Counted from the first letter of the stretch, positions 6,919-14,586 are shown. The stretch: 20,279 nt of DNA from CAZPUI01 sp964415525 (GCA_964415525.1 CAYQAS010000077.1:1-20279); one strand, 5' to 3'. Notes: a model not told the origin generated them from the letters alone. A program made the numbers and translations.

Positions 6919-7812
6919 GTGCAGACCTCTACCCATCTCGTGCCCCATCTCGTCCTGGCCCTCAGTGCCACCCTCTCGGCCCAGAGTCCGCTGCTGGAGC
7001 CCGCGCCAGCCGTGGCGGGCTGGACGGCCGACGCGGTGAAGTCCTTCGACCGGACCACGGTGTATGCCTACATGGACGGTGCTGCGGAGGTCTACATCGC
7101 CTATGGGATGAAGGCGCTCCACACGCGGATCTACCGCAAGGACGGCGAGCTCCCCATCGACGTGAGCATCTTCGACATGGATGCCCCCTCCGGCGCCTAC
7201 GGGGCCTTCAGCTTCGAGCGGGTGGATGAGGAGGCCGGCATCGGCCAGGGCTCCGAATACGGCGGCGGCATTCTGCGCTACTGGCACGGGCACCACTTCG
7301 TCTTCATCCAGGCCCAGCGCGAGTCGGAGGCTTCCCGGGAGGCGGTCATGGCCCTGGGCCGCCAGATCCTCGGTCGTCTCGGGGAACCGGCCCCCCTGCC
7401 CACCCTGGTGGAGGCCCTGGACAAGGACGGCCTGAGGGCGAAGTCCCTGCGCTACATCGCCACACCGGGGCTGCTCTACTCCACCGACAGCTTGATGATG
7501 GACAACGCCCTGGGGCTGCCCGACCGCTGCGAGGCCGTGGTGGCCCGCTACGGGAAGGTGGGCCGCCCGGATCGCGTGATCCTGGCCCGGTTCCCGGACG
7601 GTGCGCGGGCCATCAAGGGTCTGGGCACCTTCCTGCGCGCCCGCACGCCCCGGCCCTGGCCCGCCGGAACACCCATCCAGGCCGAGGGCGGCTGGTGCCT
7701 CGCCGGGACGAGCGGCGTGATGGCCGTGCTGGTCCTGGACGCGCCCGATGCCCCCACCGCCCGCAAACGCTACGACGCGACCCTGCTCCGCCTTAAGGAG
7801 GTCCTCAAATGA
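6919..7812 (+). CDS. DUF6599-type exported protein
   Basis: 297 residues starting at GTG 6919 with GAGGAG upstream. The N-terminus (HLVLALSATLSAQSPL) looks like a short signal peptide. The conserved stretch VYAYMDGAAEVYIAYGMKAL, then DVSIFDMDAPSGAYGAFSFER, matches what I know of the DUF6599 family (Y-x-N/D-G-A-E-x-Y-x-x-Y-G, then D-M-x-x-x-x-A-F/Y-G-x-F-S). Its function is not established. The stop overlaps the start of the DUF362 gene as ATGA, so the two are translationally coupled, which suggests a shared role outside the cytoplasm. The family call is from memory of the motif and was not searched. Confidence 0.7.
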   Translation: MQTSTHLVPHLVLALSATLSAQSPLLEPAPAVAGWTADAVKSFDRTTVYAYMDGAAEVYIAYGMKALHTRIYRKDGELPIDVSIFDMDAPSGAYGAFSFERVDEEAGIGQGSEYGGGILRYWHGHHFVFIQAQRESEASREAVMALGRQILGRLGEPAPLPTLVEALDKDGLRAKSLRYIATPGLLYSTDSLMMDNALGLPDRCEAVVARYGKVGRPDRVILARFPDGARAIKGLGTFLRARTPRPWPAGTPIQAEGGWCLAGTSGVMAVLVLDAPDAPTARKRYDATLLRLKEVLK

Positions 7813-8702
7813 CCAGCCGACTCACCCGCCGGGAATTCATCCAGACCAGTGCCGCCATCACTGCATCGGCGGCGCTGGCAGGCCGCCTGGAGGCGCGCTC
7901 CCGCGCCGTGGCTGCCCCCACCGGCCCCAGGGCCAAGGTCGTGCTGATCCGCGACCCGAAGGTGCTCACGGAGACCGGCGCCGTGGACAAGGAGATCATG
8001 GGGCGCATGCTGGACCAGGCGATCTGCGCCCTGTTTGGCACGAAGACGGCGGAGGAGGCCTGGAAACAGCTCTTCAAGCCCACGGACAAGGCCGGTATCA
8101 AGACCAATGAATACCCCTACCTACGGACCCCCGTGGAGGTGGAGGCCCTCCTGAAGACCCGGATCGCCACCGTGGGCATCCCCGAGGCCCAGATCCCAGT
8201 GGCGGACCACAAAGCCCTTCAGATGCTCTCGGACCGCACCGCCCTGGTGAACGTCCGACCTGTGCGGACCCACCACTGGTCCGGCATCGGCGGCTGCATC
8301 AAGAACATGATCCTCTTCTCTCCGACGCCGGACGCCTACCACCCGGACTCCTGTTCGTCCCTCGGGGCCCTCTGGCACCTTCCCGTGGTGAAGGGCAAGA
8401 CGCGCCTCAACATCCTGCTGGTGCTGCGGCCCCTCTTCTACGGCCGCGGGCCCCACAATTTCGACCCGCGCTTCCAGTGGAACTACGGTGGGCTCTTCAT
8501 GTCCACGGATCCCGTGGCCCTGGATGCCCTGGGGGCGGAACTGCTGCGGCTCAAGCGCATCGACCACTTCGGCGAGGATCGTCCCGTCACTCCCACCAAG
8601 CACGTCCAGAAGGCGGAAACGGAGTACAAGCTGGGGGTCTCTGACCTCAGGCGCATCGACCTCGTGAAGCTCGGCTCGAAGGAGGACATCCTTCTTGCCT
8701 GA
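7809..8702 (+). CDS. Tat-exported DUF362 family protein
   Basis: 297 residues with a twin-arginine signal: TRREFIQTSAAITASAALAG near residues 6-25. The mature part has DUF362-like features: KAGIKTNEYP (K-x-x-x-K-x-N), VRTHHWSGIGGCIKN (conserved loop ending in K-N) and STDPVALDALGAELL (D-P-V-A-x-D). No cluster of ferredoxin cysteines is present, unlike the DUF362 members fused to 4Fe-4S domains. Tat export implies folding, perhaps with a bound cofactor, before transport. It begins inside the stop of the DUF6599 gene (ATGA). No function is established for this subgroup. Confidence 0.78.
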   Translation: MTSRLTRREFIQTSAAITASAALAGRLEARSRAVAAPTGPRAKVVLIRDPKVLTETGAVDKEIMGRMLDQAICALFGTKTAEEAWKQLFKPTDKAGIKTNEYPYLRTPVEVEALLKTRIATVGIPEAQIPVADHKALQMLSDRTALVNVRPVRTHHWSGIGGCIKNMILFSPTPDAYHPDSCSSLGALWHLPVVKGKTRLNILLVLRPLFYGRGPHNFDPRFQWNYGGLFMSTDPVALDALGAELLRLKRIDHFGEDRPVTPTKHVQKAETEYKLGVSDLRRIDLVKLGSKEDILLA

Positions 8703-8890
8703 CCTGGGCGATTGGGCGACCCCTGTTTGACTGACATTCGGGACTGCATCGATCTTGGTGCAGAATGTTCGGCGCTGGCCGTCGTTTGTCGTGCAAAACG
8801 GAAGACGATTCGATGGTTTGCCGACCCTTCGCGGCCTACCTTGTGAGGCGGCCGGATGCCCTGGAGTGTCCTGCGCCCGGGGAGAACCGC
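8703..8890. other. 188-bp intergenic region upstream of the PLP enzyme gene
   Basis: A TTGACT hexamer at 8727-8732 is a possible -35, but no good -10 stands at the right distance (CGATCT or GATCTT). I looked for SAM-I, SAM-II and SAH riboswitch cores because the next enzyme acts on sulfur amino acids, and saw none. Confidence 0.3.
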
Positions 8891-10129
8891 ATGCCACACA
8901 CCGTGAAGCCTCAGACCTCCATCTTCAGCAAGGGCTATGACCCCCAGCGCTCCGAGGGTGCGGCCATTCCGCCGGTCTTCCGCACCTCGACCTTCCTTTT
9001 CAAGAACGCCGAGGAGGGCAAGCGCGCCTTCGAGATCGCCTATGGCCTCAGCCCCATGAAGGAGGGTGAGAGCCCGGCCCTCATCTACACCCGGGTCAAT
9101 AATCCCAACACGGAAATCCTGGAAACCAAGGTCACGGGTTGGGACGGGGCAGAGGAAGCGGCGATCTTCGCCAGCGGCATGGGCGCCATCAGCAGCACCT
9201 GCCTGGCCTTCCTGCGCCCGGGCGACACGCTCCTCTTCAGCGACCCCGTCTACGGTGGCTCGGAGTATTTCTTCCGCCACATGCTGCCCCTGTTCGGCAT
9301 CAAGACGAAGCCCTTCGCCGCCGGTGCCACCAAGGCGGAGATGGAAGCCCTGGTGAAGGAAGATCCCTCGGTGAAGGTGATCTTCATCGAATCCCCCGCC
9401 AACCCGACGATTCTCCTCTCCGACATCGGCGCCGCGCGGGAGTTGGCGGATGAATACTCCACGGCCGATCGCCAGATCCTGGTGATGGTGGACAACACCT
9501 TCATGGGCCCCATCTTCAGCAGCCCGCTGAAGCTCGGTGCCGACCTCGTCCTCTACTCCGCCACCAAGTTCTTCGGCGGCCACTCGGATCTGGTCGCGGG
9601 CATCACCATGGGCTCCAAGGCGCTCATGGGCCAGGTGAAGGTCTTCCGCACCATCCTGGGTTCGATTCCGGACCCGGATACCACTTGGCTCATCCATCGC
9701 TCCCTGGCCACCCTGCAGATCCGCATGGAGAAGCAGCAGGAGAGCGCCCTCAAGATCGTGGATTTCCTCCTGGCGCACCCGAAGGTCTATGACCTGTCCT
9801 ACCCCGGCCTGCCCCAGATGGGCGAGCGCCAGCTGGAACTGTGGAAGAAGCAGGCCACCGGCACCGGCAGCCTCATCACCTTCAAGGTGAAGGGCGGCGA
9901 GGCGGAGTCCTTCCGCATGCTGGACGCCATCCACCACATGAAGCTCGCCGTGAGCCTCGGCGGTGTGGAAAGCCTCATCCAGCACCCCAGCTCCATGACG
10001 CACTCCGACATGAGCCCGACCGAGAAGGCCCACGCGGGCATCACCGAGAACATGATCCGCATCAGCGTGGGACTCGAGGATGTGGGCGACCTCATCGCCG
10101 ATCTGAGCCAGGCCCTCGACGCGATCTGA
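8891..10129 (+). CDS. Cys/Met-metabolism PLP-dependent enzyme (cystathionine gamma-synthase / methionine gamma-lyase family)
   Basis: 412 residues from the ATG at 8891 (MPHTVKPQTS), the usual length. The open frame extends upstream to 8765, but that part has no family similarity. Landmarks: IYTRVNNPNTE (substrate/PLP phosphate region), FASGMGAISSTCLAFLRPGD, DPVYGGSEYFF, FIESPANPT, VMVDNTFMGPIF (Asp that holds the PLP pyridine) and LVLYSATKFFGGHSD, in which K226 should form the Schiff base. The C-terminal part has VSLGGVESLIQHPSSMTHSDMS and ENMIRISVGLED, typical of the family. The fold does not decide between gamma-synthase, gamma-lyase and sulfhydrylase activity. It is a single-gene unit ending at a strong terminator. 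Confidence 0.93.
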   Translation: MPHTVKPQTSIFSKGYDPQRSEGAAIPPVFRTSTFLFKNAEEGKRAFEIAYGLSPMKEGESPALIYTRVNNPNTEILETKVTGWDGAEEAAIFASGMGAISSTCLAFLRPGDTLLFSDPVYGGSEYFFRHMLPLFGIKTKPFAAGATKAEMEALVKEDPSVKVIFIESPANPTILLSDIGAARELADEYSTADRQILVMVDNTFMGPIFSSPLKLGADLVLYSATKFFGGHSDLVAGITMGSKALMGQVKVFRTILGSIPDPDTTWLIHRSLATLQIRMEKQQESALKIVDFLLAHPKVYDLSYPGLPQMGERQLELWKKQATGTGSLITFKVKGGEAESFRMLDAIHHMKLAVSLGGVESLIQHPSSMTHSDMSPTEKAHAGITENMIRISVGLEDVGDLIADLSQALDAI

Positions 10130-10153
10130 TCTCGGAAAATCCTCGGATCACGG

Positions 10154-10176
10154 AAGGGCGGCCTCGGCCGCCCTTT
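10154..10176 (+). terminator. Rho-independent terminator of the PLP enzyme gene
   Basis: A 10-bp inverted repeat, AAGGGCGGCC (10154-10163) with GGCCGCCCTT (10166-10175), ends in a short T-run, 24 bp after the stop codon. The A-tract on the other strand could let it act from both sides, since the DUF2202 gene converges here. Confidence 0.85.
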
Positions 10177-10209
10177 CACATGGGGGTGGATCCGGCCGGG
10201 TGCCTTTGT

Positions 10210-10659
10210 CTACTTGGCGTGTCGCCGAAACGCCGGGAGGTGGCGTTCCTGGCTGGCCCACTGCAGCCGGTGGAAGACATCCTTTACGTCGGGCTCCTGC
10301 ACGGTCTTCAGCAGGCGATCGTACAGAGCCACGTTGTCCATCTCTGCCTGGGCTGAGGCCTCGGCGGCGGCTTTAAACGTGGAGGGCACCGTCGGGACTT
10401 TGAGCGGGGTCGGTGCGGGTATCGCAAGCCCATGGGCCTCGAATAAGGAGAGGAGGGCCTGCTGGTGTCGGCGTTCAGCCTCGATGATGTTGGAGAACGG
10501 GCGCCGTTCACCGAATTTGGCCATCACGGCGGCGTAGAAGGCTTCTGTCTGCCGCTCATCCGCCAAGGCCAGGGCGAGGGCTTCTGCGGTGGCGTTGGGA
10601 AGGGGAGGCGCCGCAGCTAGGAGGCTGCTGAGAAGACAGAGAATCGCGATGCTATGCAT
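10210..10659 (-). CDS. Exported ferritin-like DUF2202 protein
   Basis: 149 residues from the ATG at 10659, which has GGAG at good spacing (a longer frame to 10719 lacks support). The signal peptide is MHSIAILCLLSSLLAAAPPL. The mature protein is a four-helix bundle candidate with metal-ligand-type residues spaced as in DUF2202/ferritin-like proteins: ALADERQTEAFY (first Glu), IIEAERRHQQALL (E-x-x-H), AQAEMDNVALYDRLL and ASQERHLPAFRRH (E-R-H). Such proteins could bind a di-iron centre, but the activity is unknown. It is monocistronic, converges on the PLP gene across a shared terminator, and has a striking hairpin upstream. Confidence 0.85.
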   Translation of the reverse strand: MHSIAILCLLSSLLAAAPPLPNATAEALALALADERQTEAFYAAVMAKFGERRPFSNIIEAERRHQQALLSLFEAHGLAIPAPTPLKVPTVPSTFKAAAEASAQAEMDNVALYDRLLKTVQEPDVKDVFHRLQWASQERHLPAFRRHAK

Positions 10660-10716
10660 GGGGGCTCCTATTTCAGGGGTTGCGGAGGAGGCGGTTAGGT
10701 CGTGGAGGCCATGTGC

Positions 10717-10760
10717 CATGGATTCAGGTCAGGGCACGTATGCCCTGGCCAGAATCCATG
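10717..10760. promoter_or_regulatory. 44-nt near-perfect hairpin upstream of the DUF2202 gene
   Basis: Arms CATGGATTC (10717-10725) and GAATCCATG (10752-10760), then AGGTC facing GGCCA (one mismatch, one G-T), then AGGGCA (10731-10736) and TGCCCT (10741-10746) around a CGTA loop. This gives nearly 20 paired positions. It lies 57 bp upstream of the DUF2202 start and has no T-run on either strand, so it is unlikely to be a simple terminator. It could be an operator, a leader RNA structure, or the 3' end of the LytTR gene transcript. Confidence 0.6.
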
Positions 10761-10916
10761 CGGGTGCGGCGAGGACATCGAAGGAACGCAGGGTGGTCAG
10801 AGCCTCGGCGTGGGACAGGTTCAAGGGACACCTCCGCTTCCATGGAGCCCGGGTTTGCCCTCGACGTTGGGCGCATCTGCAGGATGCAGCCACGGGTGGC
10901 TGAAATGCAGCAGGAC

Positions 10917-11645
10917 TCAGCTCAATCCCAATCTCGCCTTCAAGGTCGGGGCGGCCCCGCGGCTGACTTCGATCGTCGCGCCGCCCTGGAGCCGGACGAG
11001 GAGCTTGCCGAACTCGCCGGGTTTCAGCCCCACCACCGACTCCGGACGCAGCAGCAGGTGGCGATGTCCCCGAACCAGGGTGCCTTCGGGGAACGTGCCC
11101 TCGGCTTCGGTAAGGCTCTTCCACGGCGTTCGGTGTCGCTCCCCGGCGACATAAGCCCAGACGACCTCATCCTCCACCTCGAAGTGGGTGGTACGGGCGA
11201 GGTCCATGAGGACGAGCCCTTCCCCGGCGCGGATGGGATACCGCAACGGCCCCGTGGGCCTCGGGGCGAGCGGTGCGGCACTGCCCAGGCGCTCCCGCAA
11301 CCGTTCCAGGCTCATCGCGAGGCGTTCCGCGGTGGCGGGTTTCACGAGGTAGTCCAGGGCCGCGGTCTCGAAGGCGCGCACGGCGTGCTCGGCGTAGGCC
11401 GTGACGAAGACCACCGGCAGTCCCTTGGGGAGGTCCAAGGCGACCTCCAGGCCCGTGGCGCCGGGCATCTCAATGTCGAGGAAGACCGCATCCGTGTGCC
11501 CACCCGCCTCCAACCATTCGATCACCGCCGGGCCATCCGGCAGTTCCGCCACCACCTCGCAGCCCGCCTCCCGCAGCAGGCGCACCAAGCGTTTGCGGTT
11601 GTAGGGTTCGTCTTCCGCCACCAGGACCCGCAAGGCTTCATGCAC
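10917..11645 (-). CDS. LytTR-family response regulator
   Basis: 242 residues from the GTG at 11645, which has GGAGGT five bases upstream. Residues 4-120 form a receiver: acidic pocket E11-D12, phosphoacceptor D57 in VFLDIEMPG, Thr in FVTAYAE and Lys in YLVKPA. Residues about 140-242 match a LytTR DNA-binding domain (FEVEDEVVWAYVAGERHRTP, LVRGHRHLLLRPESVVGL, GATIEVSR). Such regulators bind direct repeats upstream of target genes. The start overlaps the end of the kinase gene by 8 bp, so the two are translationally coupled. Targets cannot be deduced; the small exported protein gene just upstream of the kinase is one candidate. Confidence 0.93.
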   Translation of the reverse strand: MHEALRVLVAEDEPYNRKRLVRLLREAGCEVVAELPDGPAVIEWLEAGGHTDAVFLDIEMPGATGLEVALDLPKGLPVVFVTAYAEHAVRAFETAALDYLVKPATAERLAMSLERLRERLGSAAPLAPRPTGPLRYPIRAGEGLVLMDLARTTHFEVEDEVVWAYVAGERHRTPWKSLTEAEGTFPEGTLVRGHRHLLLRPESVVGLKPGEFGKLLVRLQGGATIEVSRGAAPTLKARLGLS

Positions 11646-12681
11646 GAGACACCTCCACCAGGAGTTCTGCCACGGTGCGAGGTCCTTCGCTGCGCAGGGC
11701 AAGGGTGATACGGAGGCCCTGCACCAGCGCGATCCGGCGGCGCAGATGGCCGAGGCCGAGGCCTTCGGGGCGCTCGGCATCCAAAGGGCGGCCCGAATTG
11801 GACACCCAAAGTCGCATCCGATCCGGGGAGCCCTCCAGGCCGATCTCCACATCGCCGCCTTCCCGACTGGGGGCGATGCCGTGCTTGAGGGCGTTCTCCA
11901 CCAGGGGCTGGAGCAGGAGGGGTGGGAGCGCAGCGGTTTCGAGGGTGGCATCCCAGCACCAGCGCACCTGCAGGCGGTCTCCGAGGCGGAAGCGCTCCAG
12001 GTGGAGGAAGCCCTCTACCAGGGCGCGTTCTTCGGACAAGGGCACCCAATCTTTGCCCGCATGATCCAGCAACCGGCGGAGCAGGCCCGCAAGGTCCACC
12101 AGGGCGGATTCGGTGGCGGCGCCGTCCTCCCGGGCCAGCTCTGCCAGTCCACTCAGGGTGTTGAAGAGCACGTGGGGGCTCATCTGGGATTGCAGGGCTC
12201 GCAACTGGGCCTCTCGGGCGAGTTGAGCTTGCTCGGTGGCCCGACGGGCTTCCCGGTCACGGTCCGCCAGGATCCACCCTGCCAGGAGGTTCAGGGCGGC
12301 CGCGGCAATCAGAAGCACCAACATCCGAGGCGGCAGGTCCGGGAGGAAGTCCGCGGTGCACTGGACGCGCCCACCGTGTCCGGGGAGCAGCAGGCTGAGG
12401 GGTACCAGAAGCAGCACGGTCCAGGGCAGGGCCTGTGCGAGTCCGCGCCACGTGGGGACCTCGGGACGCTCATCCCCCGTCCATTGCCAGGGCAGGGAGG
12501 ATAGGCCCAGTACCTCGATCGCCAGCAGGAAGGGAAAGGCCATCTCGCCGAGGGACAGGTAGACCGGCCCTGCGAGGAAGCGGAGCACGTTCCAGACAGT
12601 GCCGAACAGCAGCACGACCGCCCAGGCCCCGGGCCGGCGGAGGCGTTCCGCCGCGCCATGGAGAACCTGGGCTGCGCGCAT
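11638..12681 (-). CDS. LytS/YehU-type sensor histidine kinase
   Basis: 347 residues from the ATG at 12681. The frame is also open to a GTG at 12738, and the start is uncertain because neither site has a well-spaced Shine-Dalgarno. The N-terminal half has about four hydrophobic helices (WAVVLLFGTVWNVLRFLAG; FPFLLAIEVLGL; ALPWTVLLLVPLSLLL; MLVLLIAAAALNLLAGWIL), a short charged linker, then the His_kinase (PF06580-type) box LQSQMSPHVLFNTLSGL with phospho-accepting H170. The ATPase part has PLVENALKHGIAP (N box) and the glycine-rich GLGLGHLRRRI. No extracytoplasmic sensor domain is apparent, so the signal may be sensed in the membrane. The partner response regulator overlaps its 3' end. Confidence 0.9.
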   Translation of the reverse strand: MRAAQVLHGAAERLRRPGAWAVVLLFGTVWNVLRFLAGPVYLSLGEMAFPFLLAIEVLGLSSLPWQWTGDERPEVPTWRGLAQALPWTVLLLVPLSLLLPGHGGRVQCTADFLPDLPPRMLVLLIAAAALNLLAGWILADRDREARRATEQAQLAREAQLRALQSQMSPHVLFNTLSGLAELAREDGAATESALVDLAGLLRRLLDHAGKDWVPLSEERALVEGFLHLERFRLGDRLQVRWCWDATLETAALPPLLLQPLVENALKHGIAPSREGGDVEIGLEGSPDRMRLWVSNSGRPLDAERPEGLGLGHLRRRIALVQGLRITLALRSEGPRTVAELLVEVSRA

Positions 12682-12696
12682 GCTCCCCAGTCTATC

Positions 12697-12717
12697 GGGC
12701 GCTCCACGGGAGCGCCC
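12697..12717. promoter_or_regulatory. 9-bp perfect palindrome near the kinase start
   Basis: GGGCGCTCC (12697-12705), spacer ACG, GGAGCGCCC (12709-12717). It lies 15 bp upstream of the ATG at 12681. It may be an operator or an RNA hairpin controlling the kinase gene, but it would be coding if the kinase starts at 12738. No T-run follows on either strand. Confidence 0.4.
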
Positions 12718-12756
12718 TTCCGCTCTGCGCTGCATCACGGAGCTGGGGCCCCCAGT

Positions 12757-13011
12757 CTACTTCTTGGGTTCGGCCTTGGGGGTCTTGGGGCAGTCGGGCG
12801 TGCCGCCCTTGGGGCCGGTACCGTCCTGCTTGCGCACGCCTTTGCCCTGGCCGGGGGTAGGGCAGGAGCCATCGCGCTTGCGGAGCTGCTGGCCTTCGCA
12901 GGTGGGCTTGCAACTGCTGCGGCCCTTGTTCCCGGCACGCTGGGCGTGGAGTTCCGGGGTCGCCAGGGTGGCGGCGAGGGCGAGGGCGGAGAGGAACAGG
13001 ATGCGTTTCAT
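12757..13011 (-). CDS. Small exported cysteine-containing basic protein, unknown function
   Basis: 84 residues from the ATG at 13011, supported by GGAGG seven bases upstream. A clear signal peptide (MKRILFLSALALAATLA, likely cut after ELHA) precedes a mature chain of about 60 residues rich in Lys, Gly and Pro, with four cysteines (C34, C38, C50, C74). The mature part contains a weak internal repeat: LRKRDGSCPTPGQGKG and VRKQDGTGPKGGTPDCP. I recognise no family. The even number of cysteines allows two disulfides or metal binding. It lies upstream of the LytS/LytTR genes on the same strand, with a gap of 18-75 bp depending on the kinase start. Confidence 0.65.
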   Translation of the reverse strand: MKRILFLSALALAATLATPELHAQRAGNKGRSSCKPTCEGQQLRKRDGSCPTPGQGKGVRKQDGTGPKGGTPDCPKTPKAEPKK

Positions 13012-13332
13012 GGGAAACCTCCGTGGGAGCTGCGGGAGCGGACTGCCCACCGCACTCTAAGGGACCATCCGATCCCTGCGACGTTGCGGGTTCGCCGCGA
13101 GATGCAGACCGAGGCCGCCAAGATGCAGGATCAGGGGGGCGTACGCATCCGGCGGTGCCTGGAAAGCCCTGGCACCGCCGTTGAACTCCAATCGTGCCGT
13201 TGGAGTAGCTGACCGGCACAGGCTTGGGCGAAGCCCAAACTGTGCAGATCTGCGGCTCCAACTGCCGAGCCCTGCCGTCCGCCTTGAGAAGAACCGATCA
13301 AGCAATATCCGGGTTGAAAGAGCGTGTTCCGC
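13012..13332. other. 321-bp gap without a convincing gene, rich in hairpins
   Basis: The gap lies downstream of the FadL gene and upstream of the small exported protein, both on the minus strand. Short frames exist (for example minus 13057-13305), but they have no ribosome binding site or family signature. The notable content is the block of four stem-loops at 13151-13271. No T-run terminator follows the FadL gene. Confidence 0.5.
13151..13271 (-). ncRNA. Candidate structured RNA: four consecutive stem-loops
   Basis: In minus-strand order the arms are GGCTC/GAGCC (plus positions 13254-13258 and 13267-13271), GCACAG+TTGGGC with its partner (13216-13221, 13224-13229, 13233-13238, 13240-13245; loop of 3), ACTCCAA/TTGGAGT (13185-13191 and 13200-13206), and GGCGGTGCC/GGCACCGCC (13151-13159 and 13171-13179). 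Stems are perfect except for a small bulge in the second. They follow each other with spacers of about 5-9 nt and cover most of the region. It could be the leader of the small exported protein gene, the 3' UTR of the FadL gene, or a separate RNA. I could not match it to a known class by eye. Confidence 0.4.
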
Positions 13333-14586
13333 TCAGAACTGGATGCTGTAGCCCACTTCGAATTCCCACTGGTCCATGCGCAGGGCGAGGGTCTGCTTGC
13401 CGGGGACCTCCAGGGGGTTGGGACCAGTGACCTCCTTGCTGAGCCCGCGCAGCAGGGACATCGACAGGGCCTTGCGGCCTTCCAGCTTGCGGGAGAGGCC
13501 CAGGGTCACCTGCTGCTCGATGACGCCGGGGGCGAGGATGTTGAACATCACTTCGGAATCGGGAATGGGCTGCTTGGCCACACTGAGGCCGCCTCGTACT
13601 GTCCAGTCGGCGTTCACGTCGTACTCGACGCCCAGCTTGGTCACGTCCATGTCCTTCCAGCCGAAGCCTGCGCCACCGCCTTGACCGAGCTTGGCCATCA
13701 TCAGGTTGGGCAACATGGGATTGCCGATGGACTTCACTTCGCTGTACGCGATGTGCTTCTGGTCCAGGGCAAAGGTGAGGCCCTTCACAGGCGTGAACGC
13801 CACGCCGATGTTCCAGGTGGAGGGGATGTCGAAGGCGCCACCTTCGGCGTAAAGACCCTTGTACTTTGAGAATTCCCCCATCTTCGTGCGGGTCTGATAG
13901 CTGGCACCCACGGTGAACGTGTCGGAAAGGCGGCCCAGGTAGCCCACCCGGAACCCAAAGCCGAGCGCGGTGTCGTTGCCGTTGTTGGTGAGGTTCGCGG
14001 GATCGGAGCTGAAGCCCATCATGCCGAACGCGGCCAGGCCCTCGGCCTTGAACTTCTGGTGGGCGAGGATCACGGCCGCCCCCAGGGCGTGCCGGTCACT
14101 GACCTTGTAGCCGAGGCTCGTGGAGATGAAGAGCTGCTCCAGGTTCACGCCGGTGCCCTTCTGGCCGAAGGTCGGGGCGTCGTAGTCCGTGTTCATGCCG
14201 CCATTGCCGTAGACCGCGACACCCCATGTCCAGTCTGCGCCGCCCTTCCAGGTGGCGCCGAGGCTGGGGATGAGGAAGCTCTTGGAGCCGCTCTCGACCT
14301 TGCCTGGGGCAAGCCCGAAGGTGCCCGGCATCATGCTGGGATTGCCCGTCACCGTGTAGTCGCGGTTCGGAGAAAACCAGGCCAGGCCGAGGTTCAGCTG
14401 CGTTCCGAGGAAGGCTGCGGAGGCTGGATTCGTGGCGACCGAAAGGCTGCACTGGGAGAGGGCGGTGCCTGCTCCGGCCATGCCCTTGGAGCGGGTGCCG
14501 TAGCCGTGGGAGAAGTAGCCATCCGTGGCGGCGAGGGGGGCGCCGACCACGAGGGCGGCCAGGAGGAGGGAGGCGGAACGGGGCAT
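13333..14586 (-). CDS. FadL/OmpP1-family outer-membrane channel
   Basis: 417 residues with signal peptide MPRSASLLLAALVVGAPLAA and GGAG before the ATG. The mature N-terminus has the FadL-type hatch signature: DGYFSHGYGTRSKGMAGAGTAL, then SVATNPASAAFLG with the N-P-A motif. The remainder alternates like beta strands and the C-terminal residue is Phe (VGYSIQF), as expected for a BAM-inserted barrel. The family takes hydrophobic molecules through the outer membrane. It is the last gene of the sulfur-type operon, 84 bp after the NrfD-like gene. A role in taking up a hydrophobic sulfur form is possible from context only. A 6-bp hairpin (ACGGGC/GCCCGT, 14598-14613) lies just upstream of its start. 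Confidence 0.9.
   Translation of the reverse strand: MPRSASLLLAALVVGAPLAATDGYFSHGYGTRSKGMAGAGTALSQCSLSVATNPASAAFLGTQLNLGLAWFSPNRDYTVTGNPSMMPGTFGLAPGKVESGSKSFLIPSLGATWKGGADWTWGVAVYGNGGMNTDYDAPTFGQKGTGVNLEQLFISTSLGYKVSDRHALGAAVILAHQKFKAEGLAAFGMMGFSSDPANLTNNGNDTALGFGFRVGYLGRLSDTFTVGASYQTRTKMGEFSKYKGLYAEGGAFDIPSTWNIGVAFTPVKGLTFALDQKHIAYSEVKSIGNPMLPNLMMAKLGQGGGAGFGWKDMDVTKLGVEYDVNADWTVRGGLSVAKQPIPDSEVMFNILAPGVIEQQVTLGLSRKLEGRKALSMSLLRGLSKEVTGPNPLEVPGKQTLALRMDQWEFEVGYSIQF

Noticed and set aside
8703..8890. SAM or SAH riboswitch before the PLP sulfur-amino-acid enzyme
   Set aside because: No recognisable core sequence or stem arrangement of those classes could be found by eye.
10660..10916. A small gene in the gap between the DUF2202 and LytTR genes
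   Set aside because: All frames there are extensions or shadows of neighbours, without a ribosome binding site or recognisable domain.
12697..12717. Palindrome as terminator of the small exported protein gene
   Set aside because: No T-run follows on the minus strand, and the sequence after it runs straight into the kinase start.
12692..13261. Minus-strand frame of 189 codons
   Set aside because: It is a shadow of the small exported protein gene and its upstream gap, with no start signal and shadow-like composition.
13057..13305. Minus-strand frame with a C-terminal hydrophobic stretch before arginines, like a PEP-CTERM sorting signal
   Set aside because: There is no PEP motif, no ribosome binding site and no sensible N-terminus; the region is better explained by its stem-loops.
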